Source: Bacillota bacterium (GTDB lineage Bacteria > Bacillota > UBA4882 > UBA8346). From it: a DNA stretch of 64,000 nt. The notes under the pieces are model-generated. The model searched no databases. It saw only the letters and a program-made list of their open reading frames with translations, and was not told where the DNA came from. The stretch lies in NCBI GenBank assembly GCA_023394955.1, contig JAEWZY010000041.1:81244-145243 (forward strand). The letters are read 5' to 3'. Within the stretch, counting starts at the first letter, position 1, and each line of letters begins with the position of its first letter. Made by a program: the position numbers and the translations under genes. Shown one piece after another: positions 45,891 through 55,445 of the stretch.

Positions 45891-47327
45891 TCAATGCTCA
45901 TCTTTCATCTGCAGATGCACCGACGCCACTTTAAACGTCTTCGGTAACGCCAGAATATTCGGATTCGGCCCCACATATTTAGCAGCGTCTGTTAACGCTT
46001 CCTCAAAAGTAGTCCTGGTTTTCATACCCATCCCCCGAGCATATCCCGGCTCATAAGCTCCGACGATATAAATGGCGGCGCAGTTCATCTCGGCGATATG
46101 ACCGCAGGAAATCATCGAAAAAGCGTGATAGGGGTGATAACCGTAGTTAAAACGGTATTTTTTAACATATTCTTCATTCTCAGAGAAATACTCGCCATAC
46201 TTCTCCAAATCGGGTAAGGTATTATGATAATCTTTTTGGAACAATTCATACAAAGCCCGGTAAGACGGAAATTCCTCGTCATGGAAATATCCGTTGCAGA
46301 TGGAAGAACAGATCACCACGCAGTTATCCTTCATAACCCGTTTGTGCCGGATAATATTGGCGGAAATTGCCTGTAACATCAGAATCGGGTTGGTCCCCAT
46401 TCCATTGCCGTAATGAAATGCCTGGGGCATGCCGAAGACCATCACGTCATATTTCTTTTCGGCCCAGGGCACATAAGTCCGCTTGTCCGCCACCTCCCAA
46501 GAGAGCGGTTGAATCTCCTTGGCGTAACCGGTAAAGACCGCCAATTGCCGTTGATAAGAATCAAGCACCGCATCACAGGTAAAGAACTTCTTTCCCATGC
46601 ATTTTTCCATGTGCTGGCCGATGGAGTCGAATTTCTGCCGCATCAAGCTGTTGTTACTGACAGGTGTAAAATCCCCCCGGTGCATCACGTGGGGCACATG
46701 ATGGGCGGCGATGGACTTCCAATGGGTGATCCCGGTGGCGCAATGCTTATAGCCTCCCGAATACCCGCCGTACGGGTTGCCCAGGGCATGTCCGATAAGG
46801 ACCGCGAAATCGGATTCGTAGACTTCCTTATTCATAATCACCCGATTACCCATTTCATCATAACCGAGGTCAACTAGGTTGTCCCAATCCTCGCTGTCAT
46901 GGTTGACGATCTGATTAGTCCACCAAAACTCGTTGAAAACCTTCTCCCCCAACAGGCTCTTAATCTCTTCCCTGGTGTTCTTCCGGTGCAGGCCGTTGCT
47001 GCAGATCAGCTTAATGTCTTTCTTGTCCGCTCCGGCTTTGAGCAGTTCCGCGATGATGATTGGAATAGCCGCCTTCCGGTGGGAATTTTCCTGAAAGCCT
47101 CCCTTGACCCGGTCTGGAAAGACGATGGTTACTTTGGAACCCGGTTTGACCAAGTTCGCAATCGGTGGCATTCCGATTGGGTTCAGAATCGACTTTTTGG
47201 TCTCTGCTTCGATATCCTGAAGGCAAGGCGGATCCGGGACGGTTTCTCCCGGTATGAAAACATCGATCTGATCGGGCAGGTTCGCTTCCATTACACCCTG
47301 ACCGTATTCGAAAGCTAGTTTTTTCAT
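45891..47327 (-). CDS. LarA-family (lactate racemase-like, DUF2088) protein, full-length copy 2
   Basis: A 478-residue protein very close to copy 1 at 3461 across its length, with GLHRK, YSGGYK and HHVPHVMH conserved; the extreme C-termini differ. The ATG giving MKKLAFEYG was preferred over a TTG six codons upstream because that TTG overlaps the GGAAGGGGG ribosome site. It ends the operon carrying the hydroxyacid dehydrogenase and HpcH aldolase, which suggests epimerisation of a 2-hydroxy or sugar acid. Confidence 0.87.
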   Translation of the reverse strand: MKKLAFEYGQGVMEANLPDQIDVFIPGETVPDPPCLQDIEAETKKSILNPIGMPPIANLVKPGSKVTIVFPDRVKGGFQENSHRKAAIPIIIAELLKAGADKKDIKLICSNGLHRKNTREEIKSLLGEKVFNEFWWTNQIVNHDSEDWDNLVDLGYDEMGNRVIMNKEVYESDFAVLIGHALGNPYGGYSGGYKHCATGITHWKSIAAHHVPHVMHRGDFTPVSNNSLMRQKFDSIGQHMEKCMGKKFFTCDAVLDSYQRQLAVFTGYAKEIQPLSWEVADKRTYVPWAEKKYDVMVFGMPQAFHYGNGMGTNPILMLQAISANIIRHKRVMKDNCVVICSSICNGYFHDEEFPSYRALYELFQKDYHNTLPDLEKYGEYFSENEEYVKKYRFNYGYHPYHAFSMISCGHIAEMNCAAIYIVGAYEPGYARGMGMKTRTTFEEALTDAAKYVGPNPNILALPKTFKVASVHLQMKDEH

Positions 47328-47331
47328 GCTA

Positions 47332-47528
47332 TTACCCCCTTCCAACCTTAAGGCTGTTGATAGTCACCGGTTCTTGTAAAAGTCGGTCATGCTCATTTAG
47401 CAACCGGTCAATGCGGATAGCGACATTAATACATCCGTATCCGTCTGTTGTCGCGTTTCCCAGAGATCGGCGAGTTGCCGTTTCAAATCTTTTATCTCTA
47501 AAACTATCTCATTCAAGCGATTCGACAT
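47332..47528 (-). pseudogene. Spo0E-like gene, copy 3, frameshifted
   Basis: The first 35 codons read MSNRLNEIVLEIKDLKRQL ... QQTDTDVL, like copies 1 and 2. A one-base deletion near 47425 then gives a premature stop. RIDRLLNEHDRLLQ-like sequence (IDRLLNEHDRLLQEP) continues in the next frame. It lies 12 bases after the HpcH gene and just before LarA copy 2, the same Spo0E-LarA order as at 3.4-5.1 kb. Confidence 0.8.
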
Positions 47529-47540
47529 AACTAGTCACCA

Positions 47541-48311
47541 TTAAATTTTAATCTTTTCCAGAACCTGTTTGGCTCCTTTTGATAAAAACGATAAATCAGC
47601 GCCACAAACAACGACTTTCGCTCCCCATTCAAGATACTTTTTTGTATCTTCCAGAGAAGGCGCAAACACTCCGGAAATGACTCCGGCTTGCTTCGTTGTT
47701 TCTATTACATGCTTGATGATTTTTTGAACTTCGGGATGACTTGGGTTCCACGGATAGCCCAGTGATTGAGAGAGATCCGTAGGACCGATAAAAACCATAT
47801 CAATTCCTTCAACTTTTAAAATCTCACTAAGATTGGATACCGCTTCTTTGGTCTCACATTGAACCGCCACAAAAATTTCAAAATTGGCTTGTTGAAAATA
47901 GCTAATCGGATCGACAGCGCCATACCGCGCCGCCCTACGAAGGGCAACCCCCCGTTTGCCTCCCGGAAAATAAGGAGGATATTTAGTTAATGCCACTACT
48001 TCCCTGGCTTGCTCAGCGGTATTGACCATCGGAACCAAAATTCCTTGAACACCGATATCCAGCGCTTTTAATATGTTAGTGCGGTTAATTTCGGGAATTC
48101 TGATCATCGGTGTCGTATCGACAGTTTCGGCTGCCCTAAGCATGTGTTCGACAGCCAGGAAGTCATTCGGACTATGCTCACAATCGAAAATCAAAAAATC
48201 AAACCCGGCAATGCCTAAAACTTCGATTATCGAAGGAGCGCCCGATACTACAAAAGCCCCGACGACTATATCCCCTTGCGCTAAGCTTTCTTTTACCTTA
48301 TTGGGTTCCAT
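47541..48311 (-). CDS. HpcH/HpaI-family aldolase (2-keto-3-deoxy sugar acid aldolase-like)
   Basis: A 256-residue class II metal-dependent aldolase. FDCEHSPNDF near 43, the metal Glu region VQCETKEAV near 150 and FIGPTDLSQSLG near 173 (metal Asp) are typical of the family, which cleaves 2-keto-3-deoxy acids to pyruvate and an aldehyde. AAGGAG lies before the ATG. It follows a 2-hydroxyacid dehydrogenase and the third TTT. Confidence 0.9.
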   Translation of the reverse strand: MEPNKVKESLAQGDIVVGAFVVSGAPSIIEVLGIAGFDFLIFDCEHSPNDFLAVEHMLRAAETVDTTPMIRIPEINRTNILKALDIGVQGILVPMVNTAEQAREVVALTKYPPYFPGGKRGVALRRAARYGAVDPISYFQQANFEIFVAVQCETKEAVSNLSEILKVEGIDMVFIGPTDLSQSLGYPWNPSHPEVQKIIKHVIETTKQAGVISGVFAPSLEDTKKYLEWGAKVVVCGADLSFLSKGAKQVLEKIKI

Positions 48312-48374
48312 TTCAATCTTCTCCTTTTTGTTAAGTACAGTTTAAAGCAGACCGTTTACGGAAGTCGTTAGAAT

Positions 48375-49349
48375 TCAACATTCATCATATACTTCGGGAT
48401 TAAGCATATATGGCGGCCGTTCACCTTTAAAATAAGCGAGCACCGCCTGAACCGACATCAGATCCATATTCTCAATTGCGTCAGTGGTGTTGGCAGCCAG
48501 ATGCGGGGTGATTACGGCATTTTCCAGAGTGAATAAAGGGTTGTTCCCAGGCGGTTCATTATAAAGCACATCTAACCCCACTCCAGCAATACGTTTTTCT
48601 ATTAAAGCGTTAAATAACGCTTCTTCGTCGATGAGGGTCCCCCGGGCAGTATTAATTAAAATTGCGGTCGGTTTCATTAAATTAAGCTGTTTTTTTCCAA
48701 TCAAATGAATGTTTTCCTTAGTACCCGGAGCATGAAGCGAAACAAAGTCACTCTCGCTTAATATCTGTTGAAGGTCAACGATTCCGATCTCGTTCTCCTC
48801 GGCAAACTGATTATCCGGATAAGGGTCGCAAGCGATGATCTTCATCCCAAAACCTTTCGCCCGAAGGGCCAATCCCTGGCCAATTTTGCCAAGTCCGATA
48901 ATCCCTAGGACTTTATTCTTTAATCCCGTACTAGTCATAAAATCCCAATTACCTTGAAAGACTGAATTCCGTCCGATCACCAGTTTACGGGCTACCGCCA
49001 ACATTAAGGCGATAGCGTACTCGGCGACCGAATCCGAATTGGCCCCAGGAGTATTAGTGACAATCACCTTTTGCTTAGTGGCGCCGGCTATGTCGACTTT
49101 ATCCACTCCCACGCCATAACGGGTAATGATTTTCAAATCTTTACCCGCCGCAATCGCTTTGCCGGTCAACGCATCCTGCCCGGCAATAATCCCCTCAGCG
49201 TCTTTGATCAGCTCAATCACTTCTTCTTCATTAAGTAAGCGACCTAAATAGGGGTTGGGAAGAATTTGATGCCCGGCCGATAAGAGCAATTGTTTTCCTT
49301 TATCGGATACCGTTCCAAACAAACGGGCCGTAATCAATACTTTTGCCAT
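48375..49349 (-). CDS. D-isomer-specific 2-hydroxyacid dehydrogenase
   Basis: A 324-residue NAD-dependent dehydrogenase of the phosphoglycerate dehydrogenase type. IIGLGKIGQGLALRAK near 145 is the nucleotide site; INTARGTLIDEEAL near 230 (Arg), then the Glu and VITPHLAANT near 282 (His) complete the catalytic set. The ATG giving MAKVLITA was chosen because the longer frame begins on a TTG inside GGAGG. Likely interconverts a 2-hydroxy acid and 2-keto acid upstream of the HpcH aldolase. Confidence 0.92.
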   Translation of the reverse strand: MAKVLITARLFGTVSDKGKQLLLSAGHQILPNPYLGRLLNEEEVIELIKDAEGIIAGQDALTGKAIAAGKDLKIITRYGVGVDKVDIAGATKQKVIVTNTPGANSDSVAEYAIALMLAVARKLVIGRNSVFQGNWDFMTSTGLKNKVLGIIGLGKIGQGLALRAKGFGMKIIACDPYPDNQFAEENEIGIVDLQQILSESDFVSLHAPGTKENIHLIGKKQLNLMKPTAILINTARGTLIDEEALFNALIEKRIAGVGLDVLYNEPPGNNPLFTLENAVITPHLAANTTDAIENMDLMSVQAVLAYFKGERPPYMLNPEVYDEC

Positions 49350-49487
49350 TAATGTAACCTCCAATAAATTTGAAAAATAACATTGGGCGGAGATCGCAAA
49401 TTATCACAGTCATATAAATAAGCATCATACAAATTGGTAACATTCGTCTTCATTCTCGGATTCAATCATTTTTGGCCGTTCTTTAAT

Positions 49488-49524
49488 CTACAAGGTGGAC
49501 AACCACGGTTTATCCACCTTGTAG
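49488..49524 (-). terminator. Stem-loop after TctC of set 3
   Basis: Perfect 12-bp stem CTACAAGGTGGA / TCCACCTTGTAG, loop 13, 9 bases past the TctC stop, no T tract. Fifth case of a hairpin directly behind a binding-protein gene. Confidence 0.7.
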
Positions 49525-49533
49525 AAACCCCTA

Positions 49534-50514
49534 TTATTTAATGAAGCCCAATTCTTTTAACATACTGCCTACAAGTTTATACTCTTTATCTAGTTTACTG
49601 TCAATTTCTTTCCTGGATAGATAAGTGATTTCCATTTCCATCTTGTTCATACTGGCGATAAATTCCGGATCTTCAATAACCTTTTTGAAATTGTCATGTA
49701 GGTATTCAATAATTCTTCCCGGTGTTTTTTGAGGAGCCAGTAAGTATTTCCAAATATTGAAATCGATATCGTTATATCCCATGTCTTTCATGCACGGAAC
49801 ATCCGGAAAAGACATCGACCTTTTTTGGGTTAAGGTTACCATCGGCTTTAAATTACCGGCTTTTACCTGTTGGATGAGGCCGTTAGCAGTGGCGATTACT
49901 ACATCGATATGCCCTCCGATAGCCGCCGTAATAGCCGGTCCGTCCCCATCAAAAACGATCCCTTTGGCTGGGATCCCTGCAGCTTTGAAAAAGGATTCTG
50001 CAGCTAAATGAGGGAATAACCCGACTCCGGAATGCCCAAAGGAGATTGTTTTATTGTTTTTCTTAGCATCTTCGACAAGTTGGTCGATGTTTTTCCAGGA
50101 AGATTTGGTGTTTACAGCCATAGTACATATTTCTTCGCTCAACCCAATGATTGAAGTGAAATCTTTCAAACTATACGGAAGTTTCATATTTAAGTGAGGC
50201 TGCGAAACGAAAGGCGGATTACTGGCAATTACAATAGTATAACCGTCGGCTTTGGCTCTTTTAGCATCTCCTAAACCAACCGCCGCAGCCCCACCCGTAC
50301 GGTTGATCACCACTATCGGCTGAGAAATATATTTAGGGGCAACTTTTGCTAAAGTCCGACAAAGCAGGTCGGTGCTTCCCCCGGACGCCCACGGGCAGAT
50401 CAATTGAATTGGTTTTGCTGGATAATCTTGTGCCGCAAATCCAATACTAAATGTAAACACTAGCAAACATAACACAACCACCATGAGAAGTCCCATTTTT
50501 CTAATCTTCATCAT
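49534..50514 (-). CDS. Tripartite tricarboxylate transporter binding protein (TctC), set 3
   Basis: A 326-residue secreted protein with signal peptide to about IGFAAQ, then LICPWASGGSTDLLCR as the ligand loop and GGHIDVVIATANG later. GGAGGG before the ATG. Here TctC comes after TctB and TctA, unlike the other two sets. The gap to TctA (50515-50680) shows nothing recognisable. Confidence 0.93.
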   Translation of the reverse strand: MMKIRKMGLLMVVVLCLLVFTFSIGFAAQDYPAKPIQLICPWASGGSTDLLCRTLAKVAPKYISQPIVVINRTGGAAAVGLGDAKRAKADGYTIVIASNPPFVSQPHLNMKLPYSLKDFTSIIGLSEEICTMAVNTKSSWKNIDQLVEDAKKNNKTISFGHSGVGLFPHLAAESFFKAAGIPAKGIVFDGDGPAITAAIGGHIDVVIATANGLIQQVKAGNLKPMVTLTQKRSMSFPDVPCMKDMGYNDIDFNIWKYLLAPQKTPGRIIEYLHDNFKKVIEDPEFIASMNKMEMEITYLSRKEIDSKLDKEYKLVGSMLKELGFIK

Positions 50515-50680
50515 AAGTCCCTCCTGAATAGTTTAGTATTGACAAAACTTACAACCGGCTTCTTGCACCCCCTTATATTCTCAATTATTAACGGAGCCAT
50601 TAATTTCGCCACTGCAACCCGTTACCTGGCGAATAATTTGTTTTCCAATTCCCCCCAGTTAGTTGCCTGGTTGATTCTTA

Positions 50681-52174
50681 CTATTGAAATGCGATGTTTT
50701 TTCTATTTCGGATATTTCTAACGATAGTAAATACCGATACTAACAACGCGATCCCAAACAGGCCGCCGCTAATCGGCTTGGTTATAAAAGGCAAGAAGCT
50801 TCCGTCTGTTAAAACCAGCGACTGCCTCGTGTAGATTTCAATCATTGGCCCTAAAATAAAACCAACAATCAACGGCGATGGGTCCAGATTAACTTTTTTC
50901 AATAAGTAACCTGCCAACCCGAAAAAAATCATTATAAAGATACCGAAAGCGCTATTATTTACTCCATAAGCCCCTACCAAACACACTAAAACGATTATCG
51001 GCATCAGGATTCGTGTTTTAATCTTTAAAACACTGGCAAATACACCTACTAACGGCAGATTTAATAACACGAGAATCACATTCCCAATATACATGCTGGC
51101 TATTACAGTCCAAAACATAAGCGGGTGATCCCGGATGAACAAAGGCCCCGGTGTGATCCCGTGAATCATAAAACCCGATAATAAAACGGCAGTCGCGGGA
51201 GCAAAAGGAATACCAAGCCCGAGCAATGGGACCATCGTCCCCACGGCCGCCGAATTGTTGGCTGATTCAGGACCAGCCACGCCTTCGATGGCGCCTTTTC
51301 CAAAAGCGCTCGGGTCCTTTGCTACCTTTTTCTCCAGTTTGTAAGAAGCGAAAGAGGAAATTGCCGCAGCCGGTCCGGGAAGTAAACCTATTAAAAAGCC
51401 TACCACGGTTCCTCTCAATGAAGGATTGATTATTCGCTTCAATTCCTCCTTTTTGGGATAAAGATCTTTGAATTTTACCGAAGCGACTAATTGGTTTTCT
51501 TCACGATTTTCCAAGAACGACAAGACATCCGCTATCCCAAACAACCCCATAATCATCGGGACTAAATCCAACCCGCCAATTAAATCTACGCTGCCAAAAG
51601 TAAACCTGGTCATTCCAGTCATATTATCCGTACCGATACAGCCAAATATCACGCCTATCAAAACCATTAAAAAGGAACGGCTCGGTTTATTGCCACTCAA
51701 ATTGCCTAAAACTAAGATCCCTAAAACAGTAATTGCAAAACATTCAATCGGGCCAAATAATAACGCCGCCTTAGACAGGGCCACTGAAAAAAACATCAGC
51801 CCTATCAGGCCTAAAGTACCCGCGATCCAAGACCCAATGGCTGCAGCAGCTAAAGCTGCGCCTGCCCTACCCTTTTTAGCCATTTCATGTCCGTCAATGC
51901 ACGTAACTACACTTGCCGCCTCGCCTGGAAGGTTCAATAAAATCGACGTTGTAGACCCTCCGTACATAGCGCCATAGAAAATACCGGCCAGCATAATAAT
52001 AGCTCCAGTCGGATCCAGCACAAAAGTAAATGGTAGGAGCAAACCCATTGTCGGAACCGGCCCCAGTCCCGGAAGAACTCCCACTAACGTTCCAATAAAG
52101 CATCCGGCAAAACACGCCAATAGATTTCCCAGTGTCAGCACTTGTTGGAACCCTGCAAATAACCCCTCAAACAT
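50681..52174 (-). CDS. Tripartite tricarboxylate transporter, large membrane subunit (TctA), set 3
   Basis: A 497-residue channel subunit with GVLPGLGPVPTMGLLLPFTF near 33, LNLPGEAASVVTCIDGHEM near 82 and GLLPGPAAAISSFASYKLEK near 265. GGGGGTG before the ATG. Confidence 0.95.
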   Translation of the reverse strand: MFEGLFAGFQQVLTLGNLLACFAGCFIGTLVGVLPGLGPVPTMGLLLPFTFVLDPTGAIIMLAGIFYGAMYGGSTTSILLNLPGEAASVVTCIDGHEMAKKGRAGAALAAAAIGSWIAGTLGLIGLMFFSVALSKAALLFGPIECFAITVLGILVLGNLSGNKPSRSFLMVLIGVIFGCIGTDNMTGMTRFTFGSVDLIGGLDLVPMIMGLFGIADVLSFLENREENQLVASVKFKDLYPKKEELKRIINPSLRGTVVGFLIGLLPGPAAAISSFASYKLEKKVAKDPSAFGKGAIEGVAGPESANNSAAVGTMVPLLGLGIPFAPATAVLLSGFMIHGITPGPLFIRDHPLMFWTVIASMYIGNVILVLLNLPLVGVFASVLKIKTRILMPIIVLVCLVGAYGVNNSAFGIFIMIFFGLAGYLLKKVNLDPSPLIVGFILGPMIEIYTRQSLVLTDGSFLPFITKPISGGLFGIALLVSVFTIVRNIRNRKNIAFQ

Positions 52175-52197
52175 TAACAGTCACCCCCTGGATTTGG

Positions 52198-52653
52198 TTA
52201 AAAGAAAATTAGTCCTGCAGGCAACGGGACGCCCAACCATTTTTGAAAACAAACCCAACAAACTATCACCGATATTAAGGAAAACCACACGGCCATCCGC
52301 CAACCAGGCTGTCCCATAACTTTTAATGAAAAAACCAGAAAACAAAAGGTGCTTAATATAAATCCCAGTTGTTCTAGAAACATAGCATAGATTATTGATA
52401 CAATTATAAATAGAAACACTCTTTTTAAACCGGCCATGGAGCCAGCTTGAGGAGTCTCCTCTGTTACAGGCTTTGTGGAAATAAACAAGTATAAACTTAG
52501 TATCAAAATAATTGCGCTGACGATGAACGGAAAGAACCCTCCTTTTGGAGAACCAACCGCGCCAATTTCATAACCAAATGAGGCAACCATAAAAATCAGG
52601 GCAACCACAGCAATTGCCGCAAAAAATAACCGCTCTTTTTGTTTCCCCGACAT
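52198..52653 (-). CDS. Tripartite tricarboxylate transporter, small membrane subunit (TctB), set 3
   Basis: A 151-residue protein with four membrane helices; GAVGSPKGGFFPFIVSAIIL near residue 31 is typical of TctB (P..FP). First structural gene after the regulator at 52731, 77 bases downstream of it, so transcription from the regulator promoter is likely. Confidence 0.92.
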   Translation of the reverse strand: MSGKQKERLFFAAIAVVALIFMVASFGYEIGAVGSPKGGFFPFIVSAIILILSLYLFISTKPVTEETPQAGSMAGLKRVFLFIIVSIIYAMFLEQLGFILSTFCFLVFSLKVMGQPGWRMAVWFSLISVIVCWVCFQKWLGVPLPAGLIFF

Positions 52654-52730
52654 TCAACATCACAGCTCCTTCTTTAACTAGTTTTCCGTTTAACAGCCAA
52701 ACGAAGATCAACCCGTTCCATCGAAAATTT

Positions 52731-53876
52731 TTAGCAGTTCACCTTTGAGCACGACTCCCGGATGATCAATTTGGTCGGAAGATATTCTTTTCGAGTCCCC
52801 ATACTGGGATTTTCCATATGCTCAATCATAATCCGCGCCGCCCTCCGCCCGATTTCCAAAGTCGGCCAATCAATTGTCGTTAAAGCCGGATCCAAATTGG
52901 CAGAGACGCTATCATTGTCGAAACCAAGCACCGACAAGTCGCTTCCCACGATCCTATTGCACTGCTTAGCAGTTTTGATAACACTAGCGGCGATTAAGCC
53001 ATTCGTTGCAAAAACTGCCGTCATTTCCGGAGAATTTTCAATGAATTTGTTTAGCTGTTCTTGAACAATTTTTTCTTGAACTTCATGATGTTCACCTAAA
53101 AAGACACTTCGTTCGTCCTTCAAATTATTAAGTAATAATTTCCGTTCGATTACTAAGTTATGATCGGACAGGGCGTCCCGGAATCCTCTGATTCTATCTT
53201 CCTGAGAGGTCTCAATAGTAGGCTCCTTGCTGACTAAACCGATATGGCGATGCCCCAACTCAATCAGATAGGAGACAGCCTCATAAGCGCCGCGATAATT
53301 ATCCGCCGCCACAAAGCTGGTATCCAGATAACGATAATACCGACCGGTCATTACAATCGGAATATTTTTTTGATACAACTCAAAGACCGCCGGATTATAA
53401 TAATGGTTTCTAGTAGGATGAATAATTAAACCATCCGCCCGTTTTACTATTAACTCCTTAATAAAAGCTCCCTCTTGTTCTATTTGGTCGTTAGTTGCAT
53501 AAAGAGTGAGACGATATCCTTTTTTTAAAATAACCTCCTGAACACCGGCGGCAATCCTGCCAATAAAATTGCCGGAAAAATGAGGGACGATCATGTATAT
53601 GTTCTTCTCTTGCCTGTTGTTTAGTTCTCCGGTATTTAGCTTTTCCGAGATAAACGTGCCTTTGCCGTGAATCCGGTCGATGTAACCTTCTCGTTGCAAG
53701 GTGCTCAATGCTTGCCGTATCGTCGGTCGACTAACTCCAAATTTCCGGGCCAACTCATTTTCGGTCTCTAATTTTTCCCCGGCCCCGATCGCGCCGCTTT
53801 CTAAATATTCTTTAATCCGCTGCGCGACTTGAGAGTGTAACATTCTATTTTTTTCGTCTAAGCATTGTATATTCAT
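52731..53876 (-). CDS. GntR-LacI hybrid transcriptional regulator (AraR-like)
   Basis: A 381-residue regulator. GntR-type winged helix at about 10-75 (ARKFGVSRPTIRQALSTL, GKGTFISE) is fused to a LacI-type periplasmic-binding sensor (about 90-375, ending YLPTKLIIRESC). AraR of Bacillus has this layout. The ATG giving MNIQCLDEKN has AAGGAGG 9 bases upstream and was preferred over a start 24 codons earlier. It probably controls the TTT set 3 operon and itself. Confidence 0.92.
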   Translation of the reverse strand: MNIQCLDEKNRMLHSQVAQRIKEYLESGAIGAGEKLETENELARKFGVSRPTIRQALSTLQREGYIDRIHGKGTFISEKLNTGELNNRQEKNIYMIVPHFSGNFIGRIAAGVQEVILKKGYRLTLYATNDQIEQEGAFIKELIVKRADGLIIHPTRNHYYNPAVFELYQKNIPIVMTGRYYRYLDTSFVAADNYRGAYEAVSYLIELGHRHIGLVSKEPTIETSQEDRIRGFRDALSDHNLVIERKLLLNNLKDERSVFLGEHHEVQEKIVQEQLNKFIENSPEMTAVFATNGLIAASVIKTAKQCNRIVGSDLSVLGFDNDSVSANLDPALTTIDWPTLEIGRRAARIMIEHMENPSMGTRKEYLPTKLIIRESCSKVNC

Positions 53877-53992
53877 TACAAGCTCCTCCTTTAAAATAAA
53901 ACCAGCAAAATAACGACCAAAAGTAAGTTGTAGCTTAAAAGTTGTCAAAAAAAATTACCAATATTACTTATTTCTAACTATTTTATGAATTA

Positions 53993-54021
53993 ATTATACC
54001 TATATTACCTTTAGATGTCAA
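53993..54021 (-). promoter_or_regulatory. Strong sigma-A promoter of the GntR-LacI/TTT operon
   Basis: Consensus on the minus strand: TTGACA, 17 bases, TATAAT. ATTACC-type repeats surround it (near 53955, 53965, 54002 and a cluster in 54139-54170), so these are candidate operators. The remaining part of the 53877-54392 gap holds one strong hairpin. Confidence 0.7.
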
Positions 54022-54216
54022 CCTTTGCTTTGATTGCTTTTTATTTTTATTTCCAGACAACTTTAACACAAACCTAAAACTCACTTTTTACCTGTAACAT
54101 ATGCATTTCTGAGCAAAGGACTGCTTGATAAATCATGTAAGGTTATACGAGGTAATGTAAGGTAATTTAATGAGTCTTTCCACGCTAAATTTTCAATAAA
54201 ACATATATATAAATTG

Positions 54217-54264
54217 AAATAAATAAAGAAAACTTGGTGAACACCAAGTTTTCTTTATTTATTT
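54217..54264. terminator. 23-bp perfect hairpin next to a leader-type box
   Basis: Arms of 23 bases (core AAAACTTGGTG / CACCAAGTTTT) around a two-base centre, flanked by AT-rich sequence. It lies 129 bases past the KDG-kinase-like gene and can act as terminator in either direction. It starts inside an ATATAAATTGAAATAAAT box like those of the two leader elements. Confidence 0.65.
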
Positions 54265-54392
54265 GCCAATCGCCAACAGTGCTAGGATAGGGATCTTGCG
54301 CTCCGCTTCTAAAGCAATCCTGGGCCGTCCACTTCATTACTAAAAATTGAATTTAGTAAAACGGAGACCGGAAAGACACTGTCCAATTGCCA

Positions 54393-55427
54393 TTACCGGT
54401 TCATCTCACTAGTATTATTCGATTTATGATCTTGAATCATCTTTGAGATCTCTTGAAAATCGCTGACCGGCATATCTCCGGGGATGGTATTTTTCATCGC
54501 GGCCATGGCGTTGCCGAACTCCAAGGCTGATTGGACGTTATTGTATTTGAGGAGTCCGAAGAGTACTCCCGCCAGATAAGCGTCGCCGCTTCCAATCCGG
54601 TCGACCACCTCAATTTCATGATAGGGTTCTTCCTCGTAAAACCGGTCTTCCTTCCGGGAATAAATCGAGGAATTCCAGGTATGTTTGGTCGGGCTCAGCA
54701 CCTTCCTCTGGGTGGTGGCTACCAGTTGACAGCCGTATTCTTCAGTGTAACTCCGCATAATCTCTTGAAGGGGACCCTTTTTTTGAAACATTCTCCGGGA
54801 AGTCTCTTCGGAAACGAACAAAAAGTCGATCAGCGGTAATATTTTACTGATTTCAGCCTTGGCTTCGCTCTCGCTCCAGAGGGTCGCCCGGTAATTAACA
54901 TCGAAGGAGATCAAACAACCATTTGCTTTAAATTTTTTCACCATCGCCAAAGCCGCTTCCCGCACCGTTCCGCTAAGGGCCAAGGTAATCCCGCTGACGT
55001 GAAAAGCGGCAGTCTTTTGATAAACCTCGACGGGGACCTCCTCCAGTTTTAAAGTAGTCAACGAGGAATTTTGACGGTCGTAAACCACCGTCGGTTTCCT
55101 GGGCGCAGCGCCGCTTTCGTAGTAATAGATCCCAAGACGGGCTTGGGAGGAAGGGTCATAAATGATGTAATCGTCGCTAACTCCGCTAAAGCGGATTTTG
55201 TTTTTGATGTATTTTCCGATTTCATTCTGGGGAAGTTTGGTGATGATTCCGGTCCTTAACCCCAGCAGCGAGATCCCGGAGACCACATTCAACTCCGAGC
55301 CGCCGGCCCTTTTTTCAAAAACATCCCCGGCCAAAATCCTTTCTTTATTAGGCGGCGACAATCTGAGCAGAACTTCGCCCAACCCTAAAACTGCAAATTC
55401 TTTACCGTTAATCAACTTTTCTCCCAT
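54393..55427 (-). CDS. PfkB-family sugar kinase (2-keto-3-deoxygluconate kinase-like)
   Basis: A 344-residue ribokinase-fold kinase. GLGEVLLRLSPP near 13, GGSELNVVSGISLLGL near 40 and DRIGSGDAYLAGVLFGLL near 280 match KdgK-type kinases, which make KDG-6-phosphate. The ATG giving MGEKLING was preferred over one six codons upstream, which overlaps the AGGAGG site. It follows the DUF362 gene directly. The role fits sugar-acid use beside LarA copy 2 and the HpcH aldolase. Confidence 0.85.
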   Translation of the reverse strand: MGEKLINGKEFAVLGLGEVLLRLSPPNKERILAGDVFEKRAGGSELNVVSGISLLGLRTGIITKLPQNEIGKYIKNKIRFSGVSDDYIIYDPSSQARLGIYYYESGAAPRKPTVVYDRQNSSLTTLKLEEVPVEVYQKTAAFHVSGITLALSGTVREAALAMVKKFKANGCLISFDVNYRATLWSESEAKAEISKILPLIDFLFVSEETSRRMFQKKGPLQEIMRSYTEEYGCQLVATTQRKVLSPTKHTWNSSIYSRKEDRFYEEEPYHEIEVVDRIGSGDAYLAGVLFGLLKYNNVQSALEFGNAMAAMKNTIPGDMPVSDFQEISKMIQDHKSNNTSEMNR

Positions 55428-55445
55428 CACCGAGCCTCCTGACAT

